DNA of 45,512 bases, taken from assembly GCA_052387815.1 (NCBI GenBank), contig JBQTIU010000054.1, forward strand, positions 1 through 45,512, in the 5' to 3' direction. Below the pieces are notes generated by a model. The model worked only from the letters and a program-made list of their open reading frames with translations, made no database searches and had not been told where the DNA came from. Every line of letters begins with the position of its first letter. The first letter of the stretch is position 1. Shown piece after piece: positions 1-9,092 of this stretch. This DNA is from JBQTIU01 sp052387815. Its GTDB lineage: Bacteria; Pseudomonadota; Alphaproteobacteria; CACIAM-22H2. The translations under genes were made by a program, and so were the position numbers.

Positions 1-3000
1 CAGGCGTCTCGGCGAGCGCCACGGCGAGGCCGTGGTTGTCGGGCGAAAGCCGGTCGATGAGCTCGGCCACCAGCGCCTCGTAGTCGCGGATCAGCCGGCG
101 CTCCGTGCGGCGGTCCTCGCTGTAGCCGAAGATGTCGAGCGCGGTGCCGCGCAGGAACTTGAGCTTGGCGAGGACGGCGAACGCGCTGGCCATCCACGGG
201 CCGAAGCGCATCTTCATGGACTGCCCGGTGTCGGGGTCGCGGGGCGCGATCAGCGGCGGGGCGAGGTTGAACTCGAGCCTGAAATCGCCCTCGAACTGGT
301 CGTTGAGCGCGGCCATGAAGCTCGGGTCGGTATAGAGCCGCGCCACCTCGTACTCGTCCTTGTAGGCCATCAGCTTGAAGGCATAGCGCGCGACCGCGTG
401 CGTAAGGCCGGAGAGGCCCTTGGCCTTGGCCTTCTCGGCGGCCTCGACTTGGCGCACGAGGGCGAGGTAGCGCTCGCCGTACGCCCGGTCCTGGTAGGCG
501 GCGAGGGCCTCGACACGCCGGGCGATCGCGTCTGCGAGGCTCGCCGACAGCAGGCGGGCGGGGGCGAGCGAAGCGGGCTTGGCCGCGGCCGCGACCGCGT
601 TGGCATCCTCGGCGGCGAGCCGGCCCCAGTTGAACGAGCGCTGGTTCGCCTCGACGGCGACGGCGTTGAGCTCGATCGCCTTCAAGATCGCCGCCAGCGA
701 GACCGGCACCAAGCCGCGCTGCCAGGCGAAGCCGAGCATGAACAGATTGGTGGCGATCGAGTCGCCCATGAGCGCCGTCGCCAGTCCCGTCCCGTCGACG
801 AACTCGACCGCGCCGTGTCCCGCCGCCTCGGCGATGGCGGCGCGCAGCGCGGCGCCCGGGAAGGCGAGGTCGGGCTTGCGGGTGAAGTCGGCGACCGTCG
901 TCTCGTGGCTGTTGATGACCGCCTTGGTGTGGCCGGCCTGGACGCGCTCGAGCGCCTCCGCGCCGGCTGCCACCACGAGGTCGCAGCCGAGCACGAGCTT
1001 CGCCTCGCCGGCGGCGATGCGGACCGCGTGGATGTCCTCGGGCCGCGCCGAGATGCGGATATGCGAGAGCACCGCGCCGCCCTTCTGGGCCAGCCCGGTC
1101 AAATCGAGGACCGAGCAGCCCTTGCCCTCGAGATGCGCCGCCATGCCGACCAGCGCGCCGATCGTCACCACGCCCGTGCCGCCCACCCCGGTCACCAGGA
1201 TGCCGTAAGGCTCTTCGACCGGCGGCAGGGGCGGCTCACGCAAGCGCGCGAAATCCTCGGCGCCGGCCGCGGCCGATTTGCGCTTGCGCACCCGGCCGCC
1301 GAGCACGGTGACGAAGGACGGGCAGAAGCCGTTTACGCAACTATAGTCCTTGTTGCACGACGACTGGTCGATGGCCCGCTTGCGGCCGAACTCGGTCTCG
1401 ACGGGGACGATCGACAGGCAGTTCGACTGCACGCCGCAGTCGCCGCAGCCCTCGCACACCGCCTCGTTGATGAAGATGCGCTTCTGGGGGTCGGGGAAAG
1501 TGCCGCGCTTGCGCCGCCGGCGCTTTTCGGCGGCGCAGGTCTGGTCGTAGATGAGCGCCGAGACGCCCTTCCTCTCGCGCAGCTCCCGCTGCACCGTGTC
1601 GAGCCGGTCGCGATGCGCGACGGTGACGCCCGGCGCGAACCCGGAATCCGCCGGGTACTTCTCCGGCTCGTCGCTCACCACCGCGATGCGCTCGACGCCC
1701 TCGGCCGCCAATTGCCGGGTGATCTGCGGGACGGTCAGCGGACCGTCCACGGGCTGGCCGCCGGTCATGGCGACCGCGTCGTTGTAGAGAATCTTGTACG
1801 TGATGTTGACCCCGGCCGCGACCGCGGCGCGGATGGCGAGGGTGCCGGAATGGTAATAGGTGCCGTCGCCGATGTTCTGGAACACGTGCTCGGTGTCGGT
1901 GAACGGCACCTGGCCGATCCAGGTCGCGCCCTCGCCGCCCATGTGGGTGAAGGTGTCGGTCGCGCGGTCCATCCACTGCGCCATGAAGTGGCAGCCGATG
2001 CCGGCCAGCGCCCGGCTGCCCTCGGGCACGCGGGTCGAGGTGTTGTGCGGGCAGCCCGAGCAGAAATACGGGATGCGCTGGAACGCCAGCTCCCGCCTCG
2101 CGGTCGCACGCTCCTTCGCCTCGAGGAAGGCGAGGCGCTCGCGGATGCGCTCCGAGGTGTAGAAACGGGCCAGCCGGCGGGCGATCACCTTGGCGATCTC
2201 GGCCGGCGTCAGCTCGCCGGCCGAGGGCAGGATCCACTCGCCGTGTTCGTCGAACTTGCCGACCACCCGCGGGCGCACGTCCTCGCGCCAATTGTAGAGC
2301 TGCTCCTTGAACTGGTTCTCGATGATCGCCCGCTTCTCCTCGACCACCAGGACTTCCTCGAGCCCCTCGGCGAAATGGCGCGCGCCCTCGCGTTCGAGCG
2401 GCCACGACATCGCCACCTTGTAGAGCCGGATGCCGATCTCGGCGGCATGGCGCTCGTCGATGCCGAGGTCGTCGAGCGCCTGGCGCACGTCGAGATAGGA
2501 TTTCCCGGTGGTCACGATCCCGAAGCGCGGACGCGGGCTGTCGATGACAATGCGGTCGAGCCGATTGGCGCGCGCATAGGCGAGCGCCGCGTAGACCTTG
2601 TAGCGCTGCAGCCGGTGTTCCTGCGGGGTCCAATGGTCCGGCCAGCGGATGTTGAGGCCGCCTGGCGGCATCTCGAAATCGGTGGGCCGCACGCTCTCGA
2701 TGCGGTGCGGATCGACCGCGACCGAGGCCGAGGATTCGACGGTCTCGCCGGTGCATTTGAAGGCGATCCAGCAGCCCGAGTAGCGGCTCATCGCCCAGCC
2801 GTGGATTCCGAGATCGAGGAATTCCTGCACCCCCGCCGGGTTGAGGACCGGGATCATGGCCGAAATGAACTCGTGGTCCGATTGGTGGGGGAGCGTCGAG
2901 GACCTGGCGGCATGGTCGTCGCCCGCCAGCAGCAGGACGCCGCCATGGGGCGCCGTGCCGGCGGCGTTGCCGTGCTTGAAGACGTCGCCGCAGCGGTCGA

Positions 3001-3355
3001 CGCCCGGTCCCTTGCCGTACCACATGGCGAAGACGCCGTCATAGCGCGCGCCGGCGAACAGGTTCACCTGCTGGCTGCCCCAAATCATGGTCGCGGCCAG
3101 GTCCTCGTTGACGCCCGGCTGGAAGTGGATGTGGTGCTTGTTCAAGAACGGCTTGGCCCGCCACAATGCCTGGTCGAGCCCGCCCAGGGGCGAGCCGCGA
3201 TAGCCGGTGACCAGGCAGGCGGTATTGAGCCCCGCCGCCTCATCGCGCCGGCGCTGCATCATCGGCAGGCGCACCAGGGCCTGTATGCCGGTCAAGAACA
3301 CGCGGCCGGATTCGAGCGCGTACTTGTCGTCGAGGGTTACGGCGGCGAGCACCAT
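1..3355 (-). CDS. Fused indolepyruvate ferredoxin oxidoreductase (3' end outside window)
   Basis: Thiamine-diphosphate/iron-sulfur enzyme that oxidatively decarboxylates indolepyruvate and other aryl pyruvates to acyl-CoA, passing electrons to ferredoxin; cytosolic. About 1118 codons are visible and the C-terminus runs off the left edge. The family's fused form is about 1150-1190 residues, so little is missing. The N-terminal pyrimidine-binding half starts MVLAAVTLDDKY. A TPP-domain stretch with YFCSGCPHNTS lies near residue 430. A cysteine-rich ferredoxin-like segment (CEGCGDC, then CNKDYSC and FCPSF) lies near 630-660. The gamma/beta-like domain starts near 718 with VTGVGGTGVVT. The ATG at 3355 opens just after a purine-rich GGGGAGC. 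An equally long open frame lies antisense but is a codon-bias shadow. The family assignment is firm; the exact keto-acid substrate is inferred. Confidence 0.95.
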   Translation of the reverse strand, partial: MVLAAVTLDDKYALESGRVFLTGIQALVRLPMMQRRRDEAAGLNTACLVTGYRGSPLGGLDQALWRAKPFLNKHHIHFQPGVNEDLAATMIWGSQQVNLFAGARYDGVFAMWYGKGPGVDRCGDVFKHGNAAGTAPHGGVLLLAGDDHAARSSTLPHQSDHEFISAMIPVLNPAGVQEFLDLGIHGWAMSRYSGCWIAFKCTGETVESSASVAVDPHRIESVRPTDFEMPPGGLNIRWPDHWTPQEHRLQRYKVYAALAYARANRLDRIVIDSPRPRFGIVTTGKSYLDVRQALDDLGIDERHAAEIGIRLYKVAMSWPLEREGARHFAEGLEEVLVVEEKRAIIENQFKEQLYNWREDVRPRVVGKFDEHGEWILPSAGELTPAEIAKVIARRLARFYTSERIRERLAFLEAKERATARRELAFQRIPYFCSGCPHNTSTRVPEGSRALAGIGCHFMAQWMDRATDTFTHMGGEGATWIGQVPFTDTEHVFQNIGDGTYYHSGTLAIRAAVAAGVNITYKILYNDAVAMTGGQPVDGPLTVPQITRQLAAEGVERIAVVSDEPEKYPADSGFAPGVTVAHRDRLDTVQRELRERKGVSALIYDQTCAAEKRRRRKRGTFPDPQKRIFINEAVCEGCGDCGVQSNCLSIVPVETEFGRKRAIDQSSCNKDYSCVNGFCPSFVTVLGGRVRKRKSAAAGAEDFARLREPPLPPVEEPYGILVTGVGGTGVVTIGALVGMAAHLEGKGCSVLDLTGLAQKGGAVLSHIRISARPEDIHAVRIAAGEAKLVLGCDLVVAAGAEALERVQAGHTKAVINSHETTVADFTRKPDLAFPGAALRAAIAEAAGHGAVEFVDGTGLATALMGDSIATNLFMLGFAWQRGLVPVSLAAILKAIELNAVAVEANQRSFNWGRLAAEDANAVAAAAKPASLAPARLLSASLADAIARRVEALAAYQDRAYGERYLALVRQVEAAEKAKAKGLSGLTHAVARYAFKLMAYKDEYEVARLYTDPSFMAALNDQFEGDFRLEFNLAPPLIAPRDPDTGQSMKMRFGPWMASAFAVLAKLKFLRGTALDIFGYSEDRRTERRLIRDYEALVAELIDRLSPDNHGLAVALAETP

Positions 3356-3455
3356 GGCGGGCTCCCCTTAAGAAAAGGTCCCTGACCGGCGAAGCTTAAC
3401 GCAGCCGGAGGGCCGGCACAATCGGAGCCGGCGTAAGCGCACAGGCTCGACTTCG

Positions 3456-3630
3456 CTACAACGCTATCCTGGCCGTACCCTCGCGGCCATCGTAGACGAG
3501 GATCATCCGGCGCAGAAGCGAATGGCGCCAACGCCCGTTATCCGTGGGCGGTCGATCGGCAGCAGCTTGAGGTCGTCCGCCAGCGCGGCATCGATGCAGC
3601 TTTGGGCGGCACCACAGAGGCGCTAAGGTC
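3456..3630 (-). pseudogene. Remnant of a retropepsin-like (clan AA) aspartic protease
   Basis: No intact frame exists, but two pieces in different minus-strand frames resemble opposite ends of small bacterial retropepsin-like proteases. One, in plus-strand 3530-3625, reads GAAQSCIDAALADDL, like the DTGA-S-CID active-site region with the catalytic Asp-Thr lost. The other, ending at 3456, reads RRMILVYDGREGTARIAL, like the C-terminal 'ILVYDG-GTFTL' strand. The middle of the protein is deleted and the frame is broken. It lies directly downstream of a small gene (3653-3931) whose relatives are, from memory, commonly paired with such proteases. That pairing supports the reading, but homology was judged by eye. 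Confidence 0.45.
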
Positions 3631-3652
3631 TGGCTTATTGACAAACCCGCCC

Positions 3653-3931
3653 TCAGCGATGGGCATCGGGGATGTGGGCCGGGCGGAACATCAGCGAAGG
3701 CGGCAGCGTCACCGGCGGGGCGCCGACCTTCCGAATGAGATATGGACCCCGGCCAAACCTGCGGGTCGCTTCGCGCGCTGCGTTGTCGAACGTATCGAAG
3801 GTTCCAACCAACTCATCTCCTAGGATGACGACCCACTTTCCGAGATGGTGAGCCTCCAAATCGGTCTTGAGGCGCTCCAACGTGGCCAGCTCCGCAGCGA
3901 GTTCACGTCCTTCTGCCTGGTCGGCTGCCAT
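3653..3931 (-). CDS. Small conserved protein, DUF5678-like
   Basis: A 92-residue soluble protein. A charged helix (ELAAELATLERLKTDLEAHHLG) is followed by the compact motif KWVVILGDELVGTFDTFDNA and ends with PYLIRKVGAPPVTLPPSLM. This layout resembles small DUF5678-type proteins encoded beside retropepsin-like proteases; the remnant just downstream fits. I prefer the ATG at 3931 because AGGAAAGG lies 9 bases upstream. An in-frame ATG at 3982 would add 17 residues but has no clear ribosome-binding site. Molecular function is unknown. If the protease partner really is dead, this gene may be an orphan. Confidence 0.7.
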   Translation of the reverse strand: MAADQAEGRELAAELATLERLKTDLEAHHLGKWVVILGDELVGTFDTFDNAAREATRRFGRGPYLIRKVGAPPVTLPPSLMFRPAHIPDAHR

Positions 3932-4174
3932 CACACGGTACCTTTCCTGCGCATCTCGGTCCCCAAGCGGTCTAGCACTCATGGTAGTACGTTACATTCC
4001 AGGCTCTTAGCGGCTTGTTGTTGTGCACCGCGGTAGCGGCGCGGTCAACCGCGCAAGGCTACCGTCAGAGCCAATGGCGCACATTGTCAGGCCTCGCGAT
4101 CGCGCGTGATTTTCGGCCGCGCGCGCGGTACAAGGCGCCACGTATTCGCCCTCCCCATGAAGGCCGCTTCGCGC

Positions 4175-5152
4175 ATGACCGTTCTCGTCACCGGCGCCGC
4201 CGGGTTCATCGGCTACCATGTCGCGGCGGCCTTGCTGGACCGCGGCGAGGCGGTGATCGGCCTCGACAACCTCAGCCCCTACTACGATGTCGCGCTCAAG
4301 CAAGCGCGGCTCAAGCGCCTATCCGCCTCCAGCCGCTTCGGGTTCGTCAAGCGCGACCTCGCGGCACCGGGCGCCGTCGCCGATCTGATGGCGGGGGAAC
4401 CCGCCATCGACCGGGTGGTCCACCTGGCGGCGCAGGCGGGCGTGCGCTATTCGCTCGCCCACCCCGAGGCCTATGTCGAGACCAACCTCATCGGTCATTT
4501 CGCGGTGCTCGAGGCCTGCCGCCGGCGACCCGGCCTCAAGCATCTGGTCTACGCCTCGTCGTCGTCGGTCTACGGCGTCAACGCCAGGCTGCCGTTCTCG
4601 ATCGAGGACAAGGTCGACGCGCCGGTCTCGCTCTATGCCGCGACCAAGGCGGCGGACGAGCTGATGAGCCATTGCTACAGCCATCTCTATCGCCTGCCGG
4701 CGACGGCCTTGCGCTTCTTCACGGTCTACGGCCCCTGGGGACGCCCGGACATGTCGGCCTACATCTTCACCAAGGCGATCCTCGAGGACCGGCCGATCCC
4801 GGTGTTCAACCACGGCGACATGAAGCGCGACTTCACCTATATCGACGACACGATCGCCGGGGTGCTCGCCTGCCTCGACCGGCCGCCGGCCGACCGGCCG
4901 GGCACGCCGCACCGGCGCTACAACCTCGGCAACCACCGCCCCGAGCCGCTGCTGCGCTTCATCGCGGTCATCGAGCGCGCGACCGACCGCAAGGCGCGGC
5001 TCGAATTCGCGCCCATGCAGCCGGGCGACGTCAAGGAGACCTATGCCGACATCGAGGCGGCCCGGCGCGACCTCGGATTCGAGCCCCAGACCTCGATCGA
5101 TGCGGGCATTCCCAAGTTCGTCGCCTGGTTCAGGGACTACCACGGGATCTGA
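4175..5152 (+). CDS. NAD-dependent epimerase, UDP-glucuronate 4-epimerase-like
   Basis: Extended short-chain dehydrogenase/reductase (325 aa) that interconverts nucleotide-sugar epimers for capsule, LPS or exopolysaccharide. The Rossmann motif TGAAGFIG lies at residues 5-12. The catalytic region shows SSSSVYG near 125 and YAATK near 153. The string TVYGPWGRPDMS followed by RDFTYIDD is typical of the UDP-glucuronate 4-epimerase branch rather than of GalE. The ATG at 4175 is preceded by GAAGG; an in-frame ATG at 4157 would add MKAASR. No other polysaccharide gene is adjacent and it appears to be a single-gene unit followed by palindromic repeats. The epimerase fold is certain; the UDP-glucuronate substrate is likely. 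Confidence 0.93.
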   Translation: MTVLVTGAAGFIGYHVAAALLDRGEAVIGLDNLSPYYDVALKQARLKRLSASSRFGFVKRDLAAPGAVADLMAGEPAIDRVVHLAAQAGVRYSLAHPEAYVETNLIGHFAVLEACRRRPGLKHLVYASSSSVYGVNARLPFSIEDKVDAPVSLYAATKAADELMSHCYSHLYRLPATALRFFTVYGPWGRPDMSAYIFTKAILEDRPIPVFNHGDMKRDFTYIDDTIAGVLACLDRPPADRPGTPHRRYNLGNHRPEPLLRFIAVIERATDRKARLEFAPMQPGDVKETYADIEAARRDLGFEPQTSIDAGIPKFVAWFRDYHGI

Positions 5153-5159
5153 CGCGCGA

Positions 5160-5362
5160 CCGCCGGCGAGTCTTCGCCCGCCCGGGCGGGTTGCAAACCC
5201 GCTCCTACCACGGCAATGGCGGTGGCATTTCGTAGGGGCGGGTCTGTGACCCGCCCGGGCGGGTTGTAAACCCGCTCCTACCACGGCAATGGCGGTGGCG
5301 GTGGCATTTCGTAGGGGCGGGTCTGTGACCCGCCCGGGCGGGTTGCAAACCCGCCCCTACAG
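5160..5362. repeat. Tandem palindromic repeat array (73/79-bp units)
   Basis: Between the stops of the epimerase and the acyl-CoA ligase there are about 2.4 copies of a unit. Each contains GCCCGGGCGGGTTG, a conserved CACGGCAATGGCGGTGG spacer and GTAGGGGCGGGTCTGTGACCC. Unit starts are near 5180, 5253 and 5332; the second unit has an extra GGCGGT. Each unit contains inverted repeats able to form hairpins. The motif recurs elsewhere in the window (10438, 24950, 36652, 45271). The array overlaps the last codons of the ligase at 5357. Confidence 0.85.
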
Positions 5363-7144
5363 CCGATAGAGGGCCTCCAGGGCCTCCCCGTAGACCTCGC
5401 GGATTTTATGGCGGCGGACCTTGAGGGTCGGGGTCATCTGCTGGTTGGCGACGGTGAACGGCTCGCTGGCGAGGATGAAACGGCGGACGCGCTCGGGGAC
5501 GGGTAAGCGGGCGTTGACCCGCTCGAGCGCCGCCTCGACGGTGGCGTGGAACCCCTTGTCCCGGGCGAGGGCGGCGAGCTCGGCCGGCTTGCCGTTGGCC
5601 TTGGCGAAGGCCTCGATGCACTCGGGGTGGGGCACGATCACGGCGACGAGGTGCGGATGGCGGTCGCCATAGACCATCGCCTGTGCGATCTCGGGCTCGA
5701 GGACGAGCAGACCCTCGACGCGGGTGGGCGCGATCATGTCGCCGCCCGAGTTCTTGATGAAGTCCTTCTTGCGATCGGTGATCTTGATGTAGCCGTCGGC
5801 GTCGATCTCGCCGATATCGCCGGTATGGAGCCAGCCGTCGCGGATGGTCGCCGCCGTCGTCGCCGGGTCGTTCCAGTACCCGGCCATGACCAGCTCGCCG
5901 CGCACCAGGATTTCTCCGTCGTCCCCGATCCTGACCTCCACCCCGACGAGCGGCGGCCCGACCGTATCAAGCTTCACCCGGCGCGGCGGGTTGCAGGCGA
6001 TCACCGGCGCCGCTTCGGTCTGCCCGTAGCCCTGCAGAAGCTTGAGGCCGAGGGCGGTGAAGAACAGGCCGATCTCGTAATTGAGCGCCGCCCCGCCGGA
6101 GACCAATGCCTTGAGCCGGCCCCCGAACCGGGCGCGGAGCTTGTCGCGCACCAGCCGTTCGACCACCGCGTCGGCGACGCGCTCGGCCCAGGTCAGCCCC
6201 TCGGGCTGATCGTAGCGCTTGCGGCCCAAGGCGAGGGCCGCCTCGAACAGGCGCGCCTTGAGCCCGCCCGCCCGCTTCATACCTGCCACGATGCGCCGGT
6301 GCATGGTCTCGTAAAGGCGCGGCACGGCGGTCATGATGGTCGGCCGCACCTCGACCATGTTGGCGGCGAGCGCCTCGACGCTCTCGGCGAAATAGATTTG
6401 CGCGCCGATCGAGATCGGGAAATGGAGGCCGGCGGTATGCTCGTAGGAATGGGACATCGGCAGGAACGACAGGAAGACCTCGTCGCCGAGGCCGAGCTCG
6501 AGCAAGACCTCGCAGGCGCCTAGGCAGTTGCACAGGATATTGCCGTGGGTGAGCGCCACCCCCTTGGGCAGGCCGCCGGTGCCCGAGGTGTAGATGAGAC
6601 AGGCAATGTCGGAGCGCGCGGCCGCGGCGAGGCGGGCCGGAACGACGTCCGGCTGCCGCTCGCCCCGGGCCAGCGCCTCGGCCCAGGAGAGGACGGCAAC
6701 GCCCTGCGGCGTGCCGGCCGGCGGCTCGATCGCGATCACGAAGCCGCAGCCTTCGACCTGGCGCGCCGCGGGCAGGACCTTGCCCATGAGCGCGGCCGTC
6801 GACACGATCGCCCCCTTGGCGCCGCTGTTCGACAGGATGTGGCGATGATCCTCGACCGTACTGGTCGTGTAGCCGGGCACGGTGATCGCGCCCGCCGCCA
6901 TGATGGCGAGATCGGCGATCGCCCATTCGGGACGGTTCTCGGCGATGAGCGCCACGCGATCGCCGGGCGCCACGCCCAGCGCCGCAAGCCCGCGCGCCAG
7001 GCGACCCACCTCCCTTGCGGCCTCGCGCCAGGACCAGGGATGCCAGGCGCCCTTGGCCTTGGCCCACAGGAACGGCCGCTCCCCGAGGCGCTCGGCGTGG
7101 TCGAAAAACATTCTGGTCAAACTGGGACAGGCCCGGTAATCCAT
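5357..7144 (-). CDS. Long-chain acyl-CoA synthetase (AMP-binding)
   Basis: Activates fatty acids to acyl-CoA through an acyl-adenylate; 595 aa, normal for the FadD15-like branch. The P-loop-like motif YTSGTGGLPKGV lies near residue 185-196. The later motifs YGQTE, GWLHTGDIGEID and KDFIKNSGGD are intact and mark the C-terminal lid domain. The motif has Gly-Gly where Thr-Gly is usual, which is common in this branch. The start ATG follows GGGGGA at good spacing. It is divergent from pepF across 113 bp that includes an AT-rich stretch near 7190-7205, the only obvious promoter candidate there. Its last codons run into the palindromic repeat array. Chain-length preference cannot be read from sequence. 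Confidence 0.95.
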   Translation of the reverse strand: MDYRACPSLTRMFFDHAERLGERPFLWAKAKGAWHPWSWREAAREVGRLARGLAALGVAPGDRVALIAENRPEWAIADLAIMAAGAITVPGYTTSTVEDHRHILSNSGAKGAIVSTAALMGKVLPAARQVEGCGFVIAIEPPAGTPQGVAVLSWAEALARGERQPDVVPARLAAAARSDIACLIYTSGTGGLPKGVALTHGNILCNCLGACEVLLELGLGDEVFLSFLPMSHSYEHTAGLHFPISIGAQIYFAESVEALAANMVEVRPTIMTAVPRLYETMHRRIVAGMKRAGGLKARLFEAALALGRKRYDQPEGLTWAERVADAVVERLVRDKLRARFGGRLKALVSGGAALNYEIGLFFTALGLKLLQGYGQTEAAPVIACNPPRRVKLDTVGPPLVGVEVRIGDDGEILVRGELVMAGYWNDPATTAATIRDGWLHTGDIGEIDADGYIKITDRKKDFIKNSGGDMIAPTRVEGLLVLEPEIAQAMVYGDRHPHLVAVIVPHPECIEAFAKANGKPAELAALARDKGFHATVEAALERVNARLPVPERVRRFILASEPFTVANQQMTPTLKVRRHKIREVYGEALEALYRL

Positions 7145-7257
7145 GCCACATTCCCCCTGCTGCCAGGGCGCTTGGCGCCCCGCGCCTCGAGAATTATTTA
7201 TACCAGAACCGCACGGGCCTCCGTTCTCTCACCTTATGCCCCACGCTGAAATACCCC

Positions 7258-9081
7258 ATGCCGAACCGCCCCGCGTCCTCGCCCGTTCCTTTCGCCGCCG
7301 GCAGCGCCGCCCCCGGGGATGCGGGCGACTTGCCGCGCTGGGACCTCGCCGACCTTTACCCGGGCCGCGAAGCGCCCGAGCTCGCGGCCGACCTGGAGGC
7401 GGCGGGGCGCGCAGCCAAGGACTTCCGCGACCGCTATTGCGGCAAGCTCGCGAGCCTGTCCGGCGCGGCGCTCGGCGAGGCCGTGGCCGAGTACGAGCGC
7501 CTCGAGGAGCGGCTCGGCCGGGTCACCAGCTTCGCCGAGCTCACCCATGCCGGCAACCAGGGCGATCCCGAGATCGGGCGGTTCTTCCAGACCGTGAGCG
7601 AACAGGTGAACGCGATCTCGACCGACACGCTGTTCTTCACCCTCGAGCTCAACCGCATCGAGGACGACGCGCTGGCGGCCAAGCTCGTCGCGGCCGGCCT
7701 GGCGCGCTACCGCCCGTGGCTTCGCGACTTGCGCGCCTTTCGCCCGCACCAGCTCGGCGACGAGATCGAGCGGCTCGTGCACGAAAAGCACGTCGCCGGG
7801 CGCGCCGCCTGGGTGCGGCTGTTCGACGAGACGCTGGCCGCCCTGCGCTTTCCCGTCAACGGCCGCGACTTGACCGGCGCCGAGGCGCTGCATCTGTTGT
7901 CCGACCCCGAGCGCGAGGTGCGGCGCATGGCGGCGGGATCGATCGCCAAGGTCCTCGACGCCAATATCCGTCTCTTCGCGCTCATCACCAACACGCTGGC
8001 CAAGGACAAGGCGATCGAGGACAAGTGGCGCAACTACGAGCGGCCGATCTCGGCCCGCAACCTCTCGAACCGGGTCGAGGACGAGGTGGTCGCGGCCCTG
8101 ATCGGCGCGGTTCGCGCCGCCTTCCCGCGGCTCTCGCACCGCTACTACGCGCTCAAGGCGAAATGGTTCGGCGTCGAGCGCCTGGCGTACTTCGACCGCA
8201 ATGCGCCCCTGCCCAAGGCCGACAACGCCCATATCCCGTGGCCGAGCGCGCGCGACAGCGTGCTCGGCGCCTATGACGCCTTCTCGCCCGCGCTGGCGGC
8301 GATCGGCCGCCGGTTCTTCGACCACGACTGGATCGATGCCGGGTTGAGGCCCGGCAAGGCGCCGGGCGCCTTCGCGCACCCGACCGTGCCCGCGGTTCAC
8401 CCCTATCTACTGCTCAACTACCAGGGCAAGACGCGCGACGTGATGACGCTCGCCCACGAGCTCGGCCACGGCGTGCACCAGGTGCTCGCCGCCGGCCAGG
8501 GGCCGCTGATGGCCGACACGCCGCTCACGCTCGCCGAAACCGCCTCGGTGTTCGGCGAGATGCTGACCTTCCGCCGGCTGATCGACGCCGAGCGCGACCA
8601 GCGGCGCCGCAAGGCGATGCTCGCCTCCAAGGTCGAGGACATGCTCAACACCGTGGTCCGCCAGATCGCCTTCGTCGAGTTCGAACGGCGCCTGCACGAG
8701 GCGCGCGGCGGGGGCGAGATTACGCCCGCCGGGATCGGCGAGATGTGGATGGCGGTGCAGGGCGAGAGCCTGGGGCCGGCGATCGCGCTCGACGACGAAT
8801 ACCGGGTCTATTGGGCCTACATCCCGCATTTCATCCACTCTCCGTTCTACGTTTACGCCTATGCCTTCGGCGACTGCCTGGTGAACGCGCTCTACGCCGC
8901 CTATCGCCGCGCGCCCGCGGGGTTCGCGGACAAGTATCTCGACCTCTTGCGCGCCGGCGGCACGAAACGGCACCGGGAGCTGCTCGCCCCCTTCGGCCTC
9001 GACGCGGCCGACCCCGCCTTCTGGCGCGCCGGCCTTTCGATCATCGAAGGGTTGATCGACGAATTGGAGGATATGGCGTAG
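7258..9081 (+). CDS. pepF: M3-family oligoendopeptidase F
   Basis: Zinc metallopeptidase of the thimet oligopeptidase family (607 aa) that degrades cytosolic peptides. The zinc motif HELGH (LAHELGHGVHQVL) is near residue 400, and a conserved glutamate lies downstream in LAETASVFGEML. Length and architecture match pepF/M3 clade proteins. I chose ATG 7258 (MPNRPASS) because the open frame further upstream overlaps the divergent ligase start and does not look protein-like. The stop is 11 bp before the ABC1 kinase, so the two are probably cotranscribed. No signal peptide is visible. Confidence 0.95.
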   Translation: MPNRPASSPVPFAAGSAAPGDAGDLPRWDLADLYPGREAPELAADLEAAGRAAKDFRDRYCGKLASLSGAALGEAVAEYERLEERLGRVTSFAELTHAGNQGDPEIGRFFQTVSEQVNAISTDTLFFTLELNRIEDDALAAKLVAAGLARYRPWLRDLRAFRPHQLGDEIERLVHEKHVAGRAAWVRLFDETLAALRFPVNGRDLTGAEALHLLSDPEREVRRMAAGSIAKVLDANIRLFALITNTLAKDKAIEDKWRNYERPISARNLSNRVEDEVVAALIGAVRAAFPRLSHRYYALKAKWFGVERLAYFDRNAPLPKADNAHIPWPSARDSVLGAYDAFSPALAAIGRRFFDHDWIDAGLRPGKAPGAFAHPTVPAVHPYLLLNYQGKTRDVMTLAHELGHGVHQVLAAGQGPLMADTPLTLAETASVFGEMLTFRRLIDAERDQRRRKAMLASKVEDMLNTVVRQIAFVEFERRLHEARGGGEITPAGIGEMWMAVQGESLGPAIALDDEYRVYWAYIPHFIHSPFYVYAYAFGDCLVNALYAAYRRAPAGFADKYLDLLRAGGTKRHRELLAPFGLDAADPAFWRAGLSIIEGLIDELEDMA

Positions 9082-9092
9082 GGCCGAGGCCG

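Noticed and set aside
32..3385. 1117-codon open frame on the plus strand
   Set aside because: It is antisense to the indolepyruvate oxidoreductase. Its translation is a repetitive Arg/Glu/Ala/Gly-rich sequence without motifs, as expected from GC-biased codons on the other strand.
5160..5362. CRISPR array
   Set aside because: Units are 73-79 bp, nearly identical throughout including the spacers, and palindromic, so there are no unique spacers. No cas genes are present.
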